The notes under the pieces are model-generated. The model ran no database searches and had not been told where the DNA came from. It saw only the letters and a program-made list of their open reading frames with translations. 64,000 bases of DNA from positions 65,569,884 through 65,633,883 of the forward strand of contig CM034547.1 in the NCBI GenBank assembly GCA_020055645.1, given 5' to 3'. Below, piece after piece: positions 14,501-30,097 of the stretch (within the stretch, counting starts at the first letter, position 1; each line of letters opens with the position of its first letter). Origin of the DNA: Tomocerus qinae (taxonomy: Eukaryota; Arthropoda; Collembola; Entomobryomorpha; Tomoceridae). The position numbers and the translations under genes were made by a program.

Positions 14501-17500
14501 CAATTTTTGTGAGAATTTTCTGCAATAAAGAAAACAACGTAGACTTTGTAATTTACTGCACTATGCATCCAGGAAAGGCTGAAGGTGATCTTATAGAAAG
14601 CCAATGCAGAGAGTATAAACAGCTTGATTTAGTCTGGTCCATGTTCACAGTGCACAGGCAGCGGGTAACAAATACTTCATAAGATGCATTATACATTGCG
14701 GCTCTTATATTTAAATTGTGCACAGGAGAATAGAAACAGACACTAATAATTAATTACTTCATAAATAAAATCGTGCTACGATTACCTATTCTAAAGTGCA
14801 TTGGTCGAATAGAAAATGTTAAGTGCACTGCTATTCGTCTGCCTGTAAATGGAGCATGAATGCAGAAACTCGGTTACATGTTACATTAACCAAGCACGCT
14901 TTGCATATTAAATTTGGTGCATTTGAATCCTATTGAATCTTTGTAAAAAAGTTGTACAGCTTCTGAACGAATCTGAAACAAAAATTTACATGCTTGCAGC
15001 AGAATAAAATACGTCCAGACAAATCAAAGCTACATCCGCCCTGGATATAAACAAATACTATGTATTTAGATTCTTAAGATGGTGATGATGAAGCATTTTA
15101 TAGCCTTAAAGAATATTCATGGCTGTAATGTTTAGGTGCGATAAGAAGTGAATTTTATATAGCGAATATTAATAATAATGGTGAAAGTAGAGATAAAAGT
15201 ATTTGCACAAGGCCTGTAGATATGTACACAACGAACTGTATTTATGCGGTGATGTGGTGTGTAAGTAGAAATGCACATAGAGATATAGAACGACTATACA
15301 TAGAACAGGTACTTACAGCATTATATGGGTTACTCAGAGATGCCCAGGAAAACCTACAGAGTCAAAAAGCAACGTGCTCGTTTTACAGATTATTTTAGAC
15401 TTCGCTCCAGTCAAGTTGAATTTCGTCGAGTTGAGCATTTTGAAGGTTTTACATTCTTACAGAATTGGATTCACATCAGACTTATCTCTGTAAAGTGCGG
15501 ACTGCTGGCTAATACATTATATTATATGTATTATCCGAGTATGAAACAAATTCACTCACAATCAGTCCTACCCACCTTTATGGCTGCAACTAGTCCTATC
15601 TGCGGAGTGCAGTGCAGATATACAGAATAACATTAGTAGATATACATTTTGTTGGGGATGGTGGTGATATAGTAAAAGTGGAGACTCTGAGTTGCCTATC
15701 TGCTCGGATGAGCCAGACGGAGTCAAAGTGAAGTCAAAGAAACTGCTTAGAAATGCCGGAGCTCTTTCATCTTTCACATTCAACATTCATCTCTCTCTCT
15801 CCGTCTATTTATGCTACTTGGCTTACTTGGCCGACAAAATAGCTTACCCTACGTAACACAACGTAACTTGCCCTAGTTTTCTATTGCTTTGCTTTATTGC
15901 TTTGGTTTCCACTACAGAAAATAAAATACTTTTCCCTCTGTAGAGACAGAGAAGGTCGTATCACTATACAAACATGGAACATCAGTTGATATTGCACAAT
16001 GGTATTTTAAAGCAACAAAAGCCCCACTCAGCTGACCGGCTCCAGTTACTAGTTAATAAGTTCATTGTTATTGCATGGCTCTGACTTGCATATTTTATGT
16101 TTTCTCATTTACAATATCATCACAGAAATTCCTAGAGGTTTTGAATGGGTTGACTAGAGTCTTGTGCAGTAGGCATACATAATAACTCAAAAGTGACTCA
16201 AAGGCTCCTACTGTCCTTGCATGCATTTTATCCACTCTGCGAGCAGGAATGTGCTCTGAGAATTAATTTTCTGAATAAAAAAGCTAAACAATCCACTTGC
16301 TTTCTCATATTTGTCACGTTGAGACATTTTATTTCACAGAGAACATTTTTTTGCCTAGATAAAACGAGGATATGTACTTCTACTACCCCAGACTCTGCAA
16401 ACTTAATAAACTTAAGTCACAAAAGACTCTCCAGAGTAAATTCCCTTTCTGTATTTACCAATTAATTTGTGGAAACAGGACTCTCTTTCAACAACAAGAA
16501 CGTTGTAAATTTTCTAGTAGTTAATTTTAATTACCCTTCTTCCATTGAACGCGTTCCGCTATAAAATGTATCAAGGACTTTTGTTTATGATAGTCTCGAC
16601 TCTTAAATTCTTATCTTAAGGGAGCATTTTATTTAGTCCTAAATACCGCGTTTCCCTCCATTACCTCCCTGACGACTTACAAATTGGAGGCGTGACTGCA
16701 TAACACACGGGACGATGAGAGCGACTTGCGGAGGAGAAAAGCAATACCTTTTAGGGATATCATAAGATACAATGGGATCAATTAAATGCACTTAAGTGTC
16801 TCCACTTTACAACGGCCATACCTCAGCATATCCCACAAAAGAAACTCTAATAGATCCTTATGATAGTCAGTCTGGTTTTAAGAGGACGACAATAAAACTC
16901 ACTTTGAGTTTGAGTGCGAGCGAGGAGAATGAAGAATTGAGTAAATAAAGGGATCGCATAAAAGGAATTGAAAAGAGCAGTCTTATTACCACTCATTTAC
17001 TTCAGTCAATGGAGACTAAAGACCTACCACTCCATTACATCTTCTTCTTGGTGTCTTACTTTTAGCACTAATACCCAGTTCTACTGTTTGCAACAAAAAT
17101 AAATTAAATCCTATTTATTTTCCTAGCTACATCTATATTATGTGTCTAAACTTATGCATATGAATCATGTCTATTATGAGATTCAGACAATTATATTATA
17201 ACCAAATATTTACTATTTTTTAAATTTTATGTTATTGCCAGGAGCCATAAAATAAGCTAACGAGCAGCAAGTACAAAGAATCAGCATAAGCTAATGTACT
17301 GTAGTCTGTACTCGTCTGTACTCATACATCTTTTTTGTAATACGAATTGCGTACACGCTTGCGCATTGTAACAAAAAGCCGCATCGTCCATGGCATAGTT
17401 ATAGATACTACATGTGACATACCTATATTTTATGTACAAACAGCTTTATTTATTTAGAAAATAACGTAAAATTTCATTTGTTTTTAGCTAATGGATCTAA

Positions 17501-20500
17501 TAGTGTTATTTAAGAATATAAAATCGATTTCTACCATACATTAAATGGAAGGTAAGTATCAAAATGCAAATCTGTTTGAACTCTATATGATTTTGAATTT
17601 TCAATAATGGTTGACTTTAATGGTGCTGGTTGCAGTGGCCATTTGTTGAAACTAACTGATATTTGACAAAGTCATCTCACAAGAAGGTTAGTTAATGCTA
17701 GACCCTTAAAGATTTGCTTTACCATTATTAACTTGCTCAACGAAAATGTGATGAATCTACGGTTGATGGAAACACCCGTATTCAGTTCCAAATTATGACT
17801 TGAGCGGTACGTCAATGTAATTTCGTTTTAAATATTATAGCTTCGTAAATACAATGTGCCATGTTAATACTTAAATTACGACTACAAGTAGACATCCGGC
17901 TTTGCTCGGTTTGGATTACTCGAATTAAGTTCATTAAAGAAAGTTTCCAATTGACTGCCGCTTTTACAGATACCGACTCAATAAATTCTATAAATAGGGA
18001 GGGATGGTAATAATTTAGGATTTCAGGTCAGTTGTGCATTTGACCATGCTTTCTTTTCAAATCCACCTGTGATTTCATTGGTTGATGAGATACAAATGAA
18101 TTCTTTGGCCGAACATTGCTTGTGTGTGTTGATGTGACTGGAATGGTTTATTTTGTAAATAAAAGAGGTATATTAGTGATTATCAGACCTCACGCCCAAC
18201 TGGTCTCTGCTGCAGTGGGAGAGATCGTCAAGTGAATGGTAGGTCTTTCCCTAACTACTCTAATAGAACCTGTTCTGGTTGTGATTCCTTCCATTCTGCA
18301 GAATTTATTCCCAATTCTTCTTTTCTTACTTACGATTAGTCTCTTTCATTGTCATCTGAAGTTACATTCAGATAGTCTGAATAGAATCCTGTTCTGTGTG
18401 GCACTGATATATCTGATCACGACGTGGCGACAATCGCACAATGCTAAATTGTCAAATGACACTTTAACTTTGTATGGAACCGGATGCTCTTTTAAGTTAA
18501 AGTATACCAAGCTCAATACTGCTACAATCTAAACCTAAATCTGTTCCTATACATTACTCTAAGTGTCTTACAACGCAGTGCATAAATATTTCCACGTTTA
18601 CTGACAATCCAATAACTTCATATGGAAATGCTCTTTTATCTCTAGATAGAGTTCTCACTACGTTACTCAGGAGTAACCAAATCACTCATGTATATCAACT
18701 GTGCCCATCTATTTCGTTGTTAGCAATACACTATAGAGAGATACATTAAAGTATTATATCTGTAAGTACAGACTTTTAAAAATGGATAGTCAGTCAGTCG
18801 CTATTTTCCTCTTGAATTGAATTCAACGCATGATTCTTGTATGTGTAGCTGCGGGTTCTACGGAATAAAATAATACAATGCCCTGTTGTTTATGCATGAA
18901 CATGAGCCAAACCCAAATCCTGGTGTTGATGTGTTAATGGGAAATGTGAATGAGAACCCAACCCCATTTCATTCAACTCTTTTTGACTCATCTTTTGCTT
19001 CTAATGTTATTTACTGAATACTATACTTAAGGACTTAAATTGAACGGTACTTAAACTACCTGAGACCTATTTTAGCAATGATAGAAACAAAATTTTTAAT
19101 CAGTAATTAATACAATACGGCAAATATTTCTACCATGGTATGTTAGGTAATGGATGATGATGATGTGATTGTGATCTACATTTTTACTGATGCGTGTTGA
19201 ATATTGATTTAAAAAAATATTTTTCCCATGTCACATTTCTTTAACGAAGGACTGAATGTTGTTACATCAGTGATGTAAATTGACAGATTCGTGACTCGTG
19301 ACATTACAGTTGCCAATTATCCAAGCTAACATCTCTCACTTTGCTGTATTAGTAATAGCCAACAAATAATAACCTGTTTGAATTCTGAAGTGTTTCGTTG
19401 CTCTTTGTACTAATGATACAGATTCATGTCGGTGCATTTAAAATCACAATTATAATTCCGTTGCTGGGAATAATGCTCCCTTCATGACGTCAATGCTAAT
19501 GGACACTGATAAAACACAATGCTTCAAGTTTTCATGTTCTATGAGGATTAATCGCGAGAGATTGCCATTTAAACACGCAGGTAGGGTTTATCAATTTTGC
19601 ATACAATGCATATAACTATTCTTAAACTTGTTTTATTTAGCCAACATCTGTTGTGTATTAACTGTGCTCGTAAAAACATTTAGGGAGGTTGACTCTTGTG
19701 GGCAATTACAGAAAATGAAAAATACTTGGCTTACGTACAATCATGAATCAAATCTGACATTTATCCCTAAACTCTTTGCTAGCAATGTAGCCAGTAGAAA
19801 CTCCACGTGGTTTCCTAGTCTTTTTACGATTTAATAATGATACTCACGGTTAATTGTAACCAGTAAGTGGTGCTCCTTGCCAAGATTATCTTGTGCAAGG
19901 GAGAATCTTTAAAAATGAAGCCTTCGTAAATGCAAACCACCAGCCTCCTTATCTCCCTGTGCATACCTAAAAATTAAAAATGATGGAATGCATCTATAGG
20001 AGTAGATAGTGCCTACAGAGATTATTGTTTGTTGTCAGGTTAGTAACAGAAGGGAGACATGATATCCCCATCGTTCATGTGAGCAGGCCGTAATTTCGAT
20101 GAGATTTAATGAGACGAAATAGTTTTGGTAAAAGCCGGAAACATTCTCATTCAGATTTGGCATTTGCTCCATTCTGTTTCCTCTTCCTTTCTTTTATATT
20201 CTGCTGTTGTTCCAATTTTTATTGTTTACATATGACTAACGTGAGTCTACGTGATCTGTGATGTAACATATTACGAAGAACGTTGTAGCACTTGTTTTCA
20301 TGACTTGCATGCTTTAATGTCTGCAGTACCTGCCTAGGTGCAGTTTGTTACTGCTGCTACAAACATATTTGCGCTTATTAGCCTTGCTATGTGCCTGTGA
20401 GCAGATGTGGCATATACATTGATTATTTCTTGGTAAATGTGGACTGACCAGAGTAAAGAGCAGCATTTACATTAGCTACAAGCTCAATTTATGTGTCTAC

Positions 20501-23500
20501 CTATATTTATTGAATAACAAACTATGTACATTATTCCTAAACGTGTTATAAAATAAACAGACATAGGCATTCCATCAGCTAGTACAATTCTTACTACGAA
20601 ACAATTAAAGAGCTCAGGCATTACAGGTTTTTCGCACTTTGAGTGACTTGACTTGTCCCTCCTCTTACATTTAGCCTATTTGCATCAATTAAATGAAATT
20701 CAATCATTACTCATCGCTGCACTTCTCCGTATACATAAAATATGTAGTCAGACCACTCATAAAATTAGTCCTCAGCATTAGAAATATTTGCAATTAATTT
20801 CATGCCTCTAAAATCACAAATCTCTCTCTCTTGTTGTTGTCACTTTGTGTGTACTAACACGATAACATCAATGGATAGTGTCTCTAGCACTTGAGTAGTA
20901 TTTAGTTAGTCCCACGTTAGTCCTGAATGCAATTACAAATGCCTAGACATGACTTAAAGGATCAGACATCAACATTATCACATTTATTTAATGCAGTACA
21001 CTCGGAATGTCGAGATTCTAGTGCATTGAACCATAAACTGAAAATAATTTGATAAAAGCTGGTTTTTAATATACAAAATCGGATTTTGTTTACAAACCAA
21101 TAGGTTAACTACAAACAAACCTCATATGCATAAACATACCTTACATAGCATAGCTATATGTCCAAACAAAACTGGTCCAATTCCATTGCATACTATATTG
21201 TCTGTGGTACACATTGCGGTAAATCAGAGCACATGCTTACCAAGAATAAATTTGAGTTGCTTTCATGCAGACGATTCAAATCACGTACAAACAAAAAAGC
21301 GGATAGGTATACATCTATGTTAAGTGTACAAAGTGATGAAAACCAAAAGTGGTATTTCCCTATTTCCCTACATTGCCTTATAAACAAATATGAATCGAGG
21401 AAACATGAAAGAACTTAAATTAAAGTGAAATGAAGCAGAACTCAAAAGGCGGGCCAGACACACGCGTTGTCTGTTTTACACTTATTGTAGTATTATAGTA
21501 ATATCTGAACTCTAGTATATTTATGGAAGTATTTATTAAGAAGCTGAACTTGACAAAAATAGACCTTAACAATTAAGTCTGCGTAAATAATAGTGAATGG
21601 GCAATTTTTAAACTGTACTATGCAATACAAAACGATTTGGCAAAAAATTTGCACCGAAACGGAAAGGGTGAAAAGGTAGAAGATTTTAAAACACTGATAT
21701 TCGAATTTCTTTGATCATTGCGAATTGTGATTATCAGCCTAACGTCATCAGAGAATGTAAAACAAGTAAAAATTTTATTTCATAGATGTTGGCTAGGTAT
21801 GATAATTTATTGTTTGTTAGTATAGGTATGCAAGGTTGTTTGCATTACGTATTTGCAATAGTATTTACTGTTACAACTGTTAGGCTATTAATGTTAAAAT
21901 GTTTTTTGTCATCTATTTTACTAAATGATAACAATCCAGAACAATTATACATGATATGTAATCCTTCCCTATATAAAGAAAGATGAATGAATTTTAAAGA
22001 TAGTAGACCTCCAGAAAACAAATCTCAACTCCAACTTCTTCTCTAGTCATCTTTTATCATCATTATTACTATAATGGCACCTCTACCATTTCCTCCCTCA
22101 ACCAGACCTATTGGATCCATTGAGCCCCCCCCCTCAATTTGTATATTCCTTGTTACAGTATGAATAAATGAAAAGAGTTGTTTTTGTACAAATTAAGTCA
22201 TTCTATAACTACAAATACATAAAAATAATTCAAAAAGCCTTTTTACTGTACGATTTACAGTTTTATGTTACTTGACAATCAATCCTCCACTTTGTATAGC
22301 AACTCTTGTCTCCAATGATTCTGTCTAAGAGTTTGTACAAAGCACTTGACAAGTCAAGGATTGATTATAACTACCCAATCCGATCATTGCGTTCGTCTTT
22401 TCTCTGAAGCCTTTGCTACTCGACATTACCACTAAGTATTCTGCACATGTAAATACATGGAATATACGAAAATTTCCCATTCCCCAAAATTAAATTCACA
22501 AATAAATCGATGCCTTTCAATACGCTGAAAGTGGCAGATTATAATTTGTGTTCTGCACTTGTTCACGCAGCTAACATTTTGATGACATCTTATTTTTTGA
22601 GAATGTTATTTGTGTGGTATGGACCTTTATACAATTCAAACACCCTCCGTCATGTGGTTTACTATTCATTCATTTCTTCCTGCAATGTCATTCATTGGAT
22701 TCCAAGTACGCTTTGAATATTAAATCGTTGTAGTATTTGGTAAATAGACCTGCGTTTTGTTTGTATATGGTCGAGTAAATAGTAGACAGACAAAGATGAA
22801 TCGTGGTAGAGCAGAGAGTGGGGTAGGAGGCGTAGGTACATTAGCATTGAATGTAACATGGATCGTGCAGAAATATTTTATGTGGCAACAATAAATAGGA
22901 TTGGTATGCAGTATGTAGTTAATAAGAGACGGATTTGTGCTGGTAAGGATCAAGAATAGAATGGTGAAGAGGGGGAATGAATAGAGAAGGAATTAGCATG
23001 ACAGAAATGTTAACTCAAGTTGACTGCTCATTCAGCACGCTGCACTGCTCTCTCCTCCTCAGTTCAAACTGTTCTGATAAATAATGTAAAGGATACAATC
23101 ACATTGGCATTCCTTCTCACTCACTCAACTCATCCTTAGAAATTCTTGGAAATGTCAAGTCAGTCACATCTGAAGATCGTGCGAAAGCTTTTACTCAAGA
23201 AGTAATCTTCATGCTACAAATGTCACTGCACATTCAAAGACTGAATGAAAGCGTTATGATTCGCTCAGTAAATAACATTCCAGCTCCTTCTACTCACAAA
23301 AAAATCCGTACTACTGAATTTCCATCTTCTGCAGTAAAAACGGGTTCGAATTTGCAAACAGAAAGATTAGTTTAAATCATTGACTTCCTTCTGTAGTCAG
23401 AGAGTATCCATTTAAATTCTAAAATCACATCAAAATGCTGAATTATCCATTTTATATTTGATATGCACCATAGACCATAGAATTATGGATTCTTCTAGTG

Positions 23501-26500
23501 CTTGCAGTGTAGGTGTGAAGTATATTTCAATATCGCCTACGCCATTTGAATATTCACATAGCTGCGTATTTCAATAGACTCAATCAGGAGTAATAAATGG
23601 GTATCTTTGTATTGCAGGAGCATTGGTACTATTGTCTGTCCAATTTTGCTGAATGTTGACTTTGAGTGATTTGATTGAAGTAGAATGTGTTCGGAGAAGT
23701 TTGCATAGTTTGTTTAGGTAGGTTACGTCTGTCCCCTGAGGTCTATTTCAATTCCAAGATTGAATTAGCAGTTGTTTTCTCTATCTGCGCCACAATGTTT
23801 TGTTATCCGTTGTCTACGAATGGATATTGTTTCCTGCAGATTCCATTTTGGTAATTATCTTTACTTTAGCTAAGCAGCTTTTCTCTCTTTTGTTTACAAT
23901 CACGTCCAGTCACTCAGAATTCATTTTTGGCCAGCTAAGCTGACACTGAATAAAGTTAGGAATTCTGATCGTGCTGCGATTTAACTAATATTATTCAGAG
24001 ACATAAACTTTTCCTAGCTTTAGTACTGACTGTGTCTAAATGTCATTTTCCATGTCCCTCTTGGTATTTGTAGCGGGGGACTTTGTCGAATCTGAAATTA
24101 CGTGCTTTGGGGTTTCATTTAATTTTTTATCACCACAGTTGATTTTAATTTCTTGCCCATCTGGAAATGAAAACCGTAGAAAATTCCAATTTTCGTCTTG
24201 AAAGAGAAGTAAGCCAGGAGTAGTTGGTAGCAGAATGGGGTTTTTATTCATTCTCAATTATCTTAATTGCCATTCATTCACTTCCTACCCATTTTCATTC
24301 ATTAGTACCATCTGTTTATTAGACATTGTAGGAAAAGGAACTTCTTTTAGGTAGATGAATATTTAATGCGAATTTTGTTATTAAATTTCTACTTCATAGA
24401 ATTTTGTGTACAAAAGAGATTAAGGATTAGTTGTGAAGAAAATGTCTAAGAAGTGATCATGGGGAGTTGTTTCATGTTATTATTCAGTAGTATTCGTAAT
24501 GCCTACGTAGAGATATAATGTATTATTAAGTGTCAAGTGAAAGAATTGGAAATGAGAATGGAATTCCATGGTGCAGGCTACAATTCCTTAGCAGCCACAT
24601 CTATTATTACTTAAGAGAGGAGTGAAATGGTTGAGATAGCTCTAGTAATAGCTGAGTTGATTCATTCAGTCAAATACAATACAATGACTGTCTTTCAAAG
24701 CATTCTTCTCTCAATGCTATGTAAGTACATTACGTCTGCTTGACTTTCTTGCACGTTTTAAGTGACATTGCAGGAGGGTCTGGCTAAATGATCCATTTAA
24801 CTCAGCTGCTAAGTACACCTATATATGATTGTTGTGGCTGATTATTATATAGTTAGCACTTTCAATGGAGTTACGTACTTGCTAAAGTATATGGGAGCAA
24901 TTGGTAGCCTAGCGAGTGTCTCAAAAGTCTTTAATAGCCGCAGATTATTTTCCAAGTCCATTTACGGAACTTTCCACGACCTTAATACCTTTATAATGAA
25001 ATAAATGAATGGGTAGGAGCAGAATGGAGGAATGTGCAGGTAGTAGAGAAATAAACGAAAGTTACACATTCATCTGTAATTTGCTACTCTGTTGTTCATC
25101 TACTTATGTTTTCTAATACTCCTGTTAATACTAATAGCACAGCTAATGCCTTAATGTACATGGAATCATAATTATTTAGATTCCTTCTGCTCCCACAAAT
25201 TTGCGAATTACATTAGTAGCACGGGGCACCTTAATGGACACTAAATTCCTAAATGCATAATTAGAGCTCGCCTTTTGTTAAAATCGTGCAATGAACCCAA
25301 AGAAAATTCTTTTAGCTTCTTGACAATTATTATAAAATTTCATTTGATTTGAACTAACGTTTTAGCACTTAATGGAAAAGCCATTACGTAGATAGGAAAA
25401 GTCGCAATTTCGTTGCTTTTTGTCTTCAGATGAAAAGAGACTTTTCTAATGCAATTTTGAGTTATTATTCTTTCCTTAATTGGGTCTTTGAGCTTCGAGC
25501 AAATGATTTGTGATTGCAAGTAAATTGTGAATTGACAAAAGTCTTCTTGAGACTGACTCCTCCCACTTTCTACATACTTGGTTAAAGCAATTAATTCGTA
25601 CAGACAAATGTAATCACTAATCACCACGCCATATAAGAAGTACTGACGCTAATTACTTCACATTAATGAATTATCTGAATCTGGGTTACTCTTTCATGTT
25701 ACCTAACGAAATTCTAGACTCACACAGACAGTTAATGCAGTAACTTCTATCAATATAATTTTAATGATTTTGAATGAATGTAATGGGTACACGGAAAAGA
25801 AAAGGCATGCAATTGTTATGTGCGTTCTCTGCCTGTCCAAGACGTAATCAGACGAGTGTTTAATCATAATTACATCCCAGTTGGGTCTGTTGGTTTTTAT
25901 TACCTACTGCCTAATTGTTCTAAAAGTTACCTTCTCTTTCTTTTATATTAGTCTATCGAAGCCGTCTTAAAATTGGGCTGTTAACAATAATTTATTACTT
26001 GTTTACGGTGTTTTGCGCACGTGAAACACAATCCTATTTCATTACTGCATCTTGTAAATCCACTTTGCGCCATTTTCAACTCCCTACTAATTGCAGATTA
26101 AAGACTACTTCTCATTTGCTCCGCTTTGTTCTTCCAATCTTCATATTTAGGTAATTCACTTTAGAAAGTAGCGCACTGTTACACACATCATGTCCAAACT
26201 TATTTTATTGTTAGCTTACTTAACTCTGAACTAATATCCCTATTTTACGATTCTAAAATTGCATTCTATCCAAAGTAAGTGAGAGTCATCATTGTGGGCC
26301 TTGTAACAACAATTTACCACATTGGAACAAATTCAATGTGGAATTTCTCATGTTAGGGCCAAATCAGAGTAGACATTTTACTCCTTTTCCAAATTATTGG
26401 AAATTCGATTCATTAATTAGTAATCTAAAATTGTGCGCTTGCATGATGAATATTTATAGGTCTGGATCAAAGGGGACTTGCAAAAAGTTACAATTTCTTT

Positions 26501-29500
26501 AATTGTAGTACTCCTCTCCTCTCCGAACCCGTTTTTATTGAATACTACAATGGCAATTTAGCATTACATAAATATAATAATTTACGTAATAAGAATCCGT
26601 TTTTCCTAATATTTCACGATTTAATATTTCTGTCGAATATACATTTTAGGTTAATCGTTTCTTTCAAGTTTATTTCTCCAGGACAAATAATCCAACTCAC
26701 TCAGGTGTTATGATAAACTGAAAAACACTTGTCTGAACTGAAGCTAAATTATATCGTGACGAATCTTACAATAGTAACTAATATTTAGCCGATGTTGAAA
26801 AAACAACAATGATTAGCAGTGCGAGTGCACGTCCACTTGTGCCCAAGACATTCAAAAGGTACACAAAGTGTGCATAGTTTGACTTTAGTGCAAATGAAAT
26901 TGCATTTTTTATCTACCTGCACATCTAAACAGTCTACTTAGATTATTGCAGTCATGAAATGATTCAAGCGAAATCCCATTAACCACCTCAGAGCCTTAAT
27001 TCTTTCTATTTACTACTGCTCTTTTTTCATAATTCACATGCTTATGTAGTGCATAGTACATGAAATAATCACAAATATTTCATTTTATTACAGAAGCACT
27101 TGCCGTGCCTTAGTACCATATGCGAGGCCAGTCTCAATGTAACAAAAATGCATTCGTCACACAGAAATAGGAATATCTCACGTGTATTTATAATTAATCC
27201 TTGTGCAAATCAAGGCATTAAAATACCACAGATATCGATGTTTATAATATGTATGCGGAACAAATCGAGCTATGTTAGCATAGCTTCTCTGTGTGGTGAT
27301 AATACCAAAGATAAAGTAGTATATATACAATAAAACCATTTGGGTAAGGGTATCTATTTCGTAATAATAGTCATTACACAACCTGCTTGTGGAGCAGAAA
27401 TAGAAGATTTATCATAGAACAGTAGCGAGGAATCTGTTAACATGTAATAATCAACTGTGGCAGAACAATCATTGCAAATAAACAAAGAGAATCTTAAAGT
27501 AATTGATCAAAGTGACTACGGTGTAATTTAATTTGTTGTGCCATGCCAAACACATTGTTAACCCTTTGGAATAACACTCAGTGAGTAAAATAATACGAGT
27601 ATTATGCTGGCACTAGTAAATACCAGTTTCAGACATTATACGACTAGCTGATGATGTTTATTTCTACCAATTAAACTACAGACAACATAAGGCAAGTAGC
27701 CCTAGTAAATACTCATACAGTACTTTAATGGAGTATATGGAACTGATCGACTATTTTAAACCGCATATTCAGGCACATAATTACTTAGCTGACGAATGTT
27801 TAAAATAATACAAGAGTTTAATATTTGATGTTATTAATAAATGTAGGTTTGAATGCAGTGCGTAAGTTGCTTGTTAAACGTCAAATGTAACAATTAAATA
27901 TAAATGTTTTCAAGTTCTCAATTTGCAATAAAAGTGTAGTTTGCTTGCGCTTTTTACCAAAAATATTGCGTTTGTGATTGTGCAAACAATTTGAAATTAC
28001 TGCTTTCGAAGTTTGAAGTATCGTTATCTCACCCAGACTTACAAATCATTACTTCATGCTATATGTATGAAATACATTGCATAAAACTGCGATTTATTCC
28101 ATTGTCATGTAGTACATTTATTCGTAAAAAATGAGACAAGTAAGTTCGGTTGTCTATCCGTTGTGTCATATGAAGAGTTGCATATGTAATGAACATAAAG
28201 GTCTTCTTAATCCGCAGCTAAGCAAGGCGAGAAAACAGTTTGAATAGCATTTTGCTATTTGCATAATATGAACTAGTGACGAGTGTTGTTAGCTGGGGCC
28301 AACTTCCTTCAATTTCCTTTAGATGTTAAAGAGTGGAATAGTTTATGTTAGTTTTCAAATGATTTTACCTTTAAATCATTAATCTTGAGTTAAGAGTGAA
28401 GTCTTCAAGTCGCCCAGACTGTCTGGACAGCTTCAAACGTATTATTCAATTCTAATGATGTTCGTTGGTAGTGGATCACATAGGACAGTCGACATAATGG
28501 AAATTCCGTCTATAGGTCGTTTGAGGACATGCTTAGACATATAAGTATAATAAGTGTGAGTGTAGGATCAAATCCCATTTACACTTGCACAGTCTGGCAT
28601 TTACACAGCGGAACATAGTGGAGGAAGTTTAACATAAAAGTGTTTGAGGAGAGATACATGCTTTACAGACTTGAGTAACATTTAAATCACGTAAGACAAC
28701 CTTAGAGCGAAACAAAGTGAAGTAAAGTGTATTCAAAGAGATAAGTAAGCGTAGCGCTGCTTTGAAATGTGTTTCTGACTGCAGTTGACGTTGAAGTTGA
28801 ATTATGAGAGGATAATTTAACATGCTTAACTTAACGCAGGTTTGTTATCCAGTTGAATAAGAAAGGGACACTTCATGAAAGAAAATGTTGAATCCTTTTT
28901 AATGCCTACTACACGCTCTATCTGTTACTTTTTGGGATTTTTGACTCTAATCTTTCGTATATTATATATATCTACAAAATAAACAATATGCTGTATGTAT
29001 GTATTTACAATTTAGGTGCATCTGTCTTAAAAGGTCTACAAAGCATGTTAGTTTTCGTAAAAAGGCAGTTTGTTATCATTTATCATGCAATAAACTTTTG
29101 CCAAGTCTTGCCAACTGAGTTACACATTTATACGTACCATTAGAGACTCTATTGTGTCTATCCTTACCTACATAGATACAGATAACAGAACTTATTGCTT
29201 CCTTCTGTACTATGTACACGCACCATGTATTTTTAAGTTATATCTGAGCAATTCAAGATGAACTGACTGCACTAAATATGCAATCCATGTAAAGTTTTGA
29301 GAGAAAAAGTTTAACCTTAATGACTTAAATACTACTACACATATGGCTATGTAGTAGTAATGCGTGCAAGAGTTTTTGCTGTTAAGGAATTGCGGAGCAT
29401 AGATAATGATATAAAGATACTCTAAGAGTTAAGGCTAAGTAGAGATACATGTTCAGAAGGAGGAATGCTTACGTAGGATGGAAAGAATCTACTGATTGTA

Positions 29501-29569
29501 ACTTCGGAAAGGTAACGATGAGTAAAAGATTTAGTGGAAGACCGAAGACCATATACTTTGGTATGTAAA
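14501..29569. other. Non-coding stretch, no supported gene
   Basis: Same character as the left end of the window: AT-rich, with short unremarkable ORFs. Two small ORFs were examined. An ATG-initiated 101-codon ORF at 15325-15630 (+) has a basic N-terminus. A minus-strand ORF at 24036-24257 has a more protein-like composition. Neither has a recognised domain or convincing flanking splice sites. A C9 homopolymer lies at 22125-22133 and an imperfect foldback at 22277-22366. I identified no transposon ends here. Confidence 0.5.
22277..22366. repeat. Small imperfect foldback
   Basis: The 10-mer AATCAATCCT at 22277-22286 is the exact reverse complement of 22357-22366, and CTTTGTA at 22290-22296 is the reverse complement of TACAAAG at 22336-22342. 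The result is a nested, imperfect stem with unequal spacers. It may be a decayed MITE or chance in AT-rich DNA. No function is assigned. Confidence 0.4.
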
Positions 29570-29911
29570 TTGAGAACCCCCGGGGAAGAAGGGCGGATCA
29601 TTTTTGAAAGGGTTAATTTCCTTGACAACTTGACATTTGTCAACGTTGGTCACCTATAGGTTACCCGAAGTCCGTCTTGAGGGCAGCAGAGTTAAAGGTT
29701 CAATCGGCTTTTCGAATGATAATTTAAGCGATTTCGTAAAATCTGTCTAACTAAAAGAGTTTGGACGTTGTCATAGTATCATAGCGTAATATTAGGAGAG
29801 TCAAATGGGGAATTTTACTATCAGCAAATTTGGAGATTTAGAATTTGCAGATTTTTAGGGACGTTTTTTAAAAAAAACGTACGCTACTGTCTGTATCAAT
29901 CTGCTATAAAA

Positions 29912-30097
29912 TTGATTATTGATTTCCCACTTGCTAAAGAACCGCAGCCAAAAAGAAATGACTCAAATTTTGAAAAGCAAATACACGGAATTCTCGATTC
30001 AAATCTCCTTATTGTCGTCCAAGCTCTTTGGCCTGACTTAAATATTGAGAAAATATTGGAAACAAAAATACATTATGGCAACCAGTTCAAACATTAA
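29912..30097 (+). CDS. Unrecognised protein-like ORF inside the 29.6-31.3 kb unit
   Basis: About 60 codons, ending at TAA. The frame stays open slightly upstream of the listed first codon, which is TTG rather than ATG. The translation is more protein-like than the other short ORFs: charged and polar residues are mixed with hydrophobic ones, with segments such as DFPLAKEPQPKRND and LWPDLNIEKILETKIHYGNQ. I do not recognise a family. Its position between two inverted terminal repeats suggests a remnant of a transposon-encoded protein or a captured exon. It could equally be a chance ORF. Confidence 0.2.
   Translation: MIIDFPLAKEPQPKRNDSNFEKQIHGILDSNLLIVVQALWPDLNIEKILETKIHYGNQFKH

Noticed and set aside
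15325..15630. ATG-initiated 101-codon plus-strand ORF with basic N-terminus
   Set aside because: No recognised family, no splice or poly(A) context, and length within chance for 64 kb of DNA.
23341..23360. GGTTCGAAT, similar to a tRNA B box
   Set aside because: No matching A box or cloverleaf could be formed around it.
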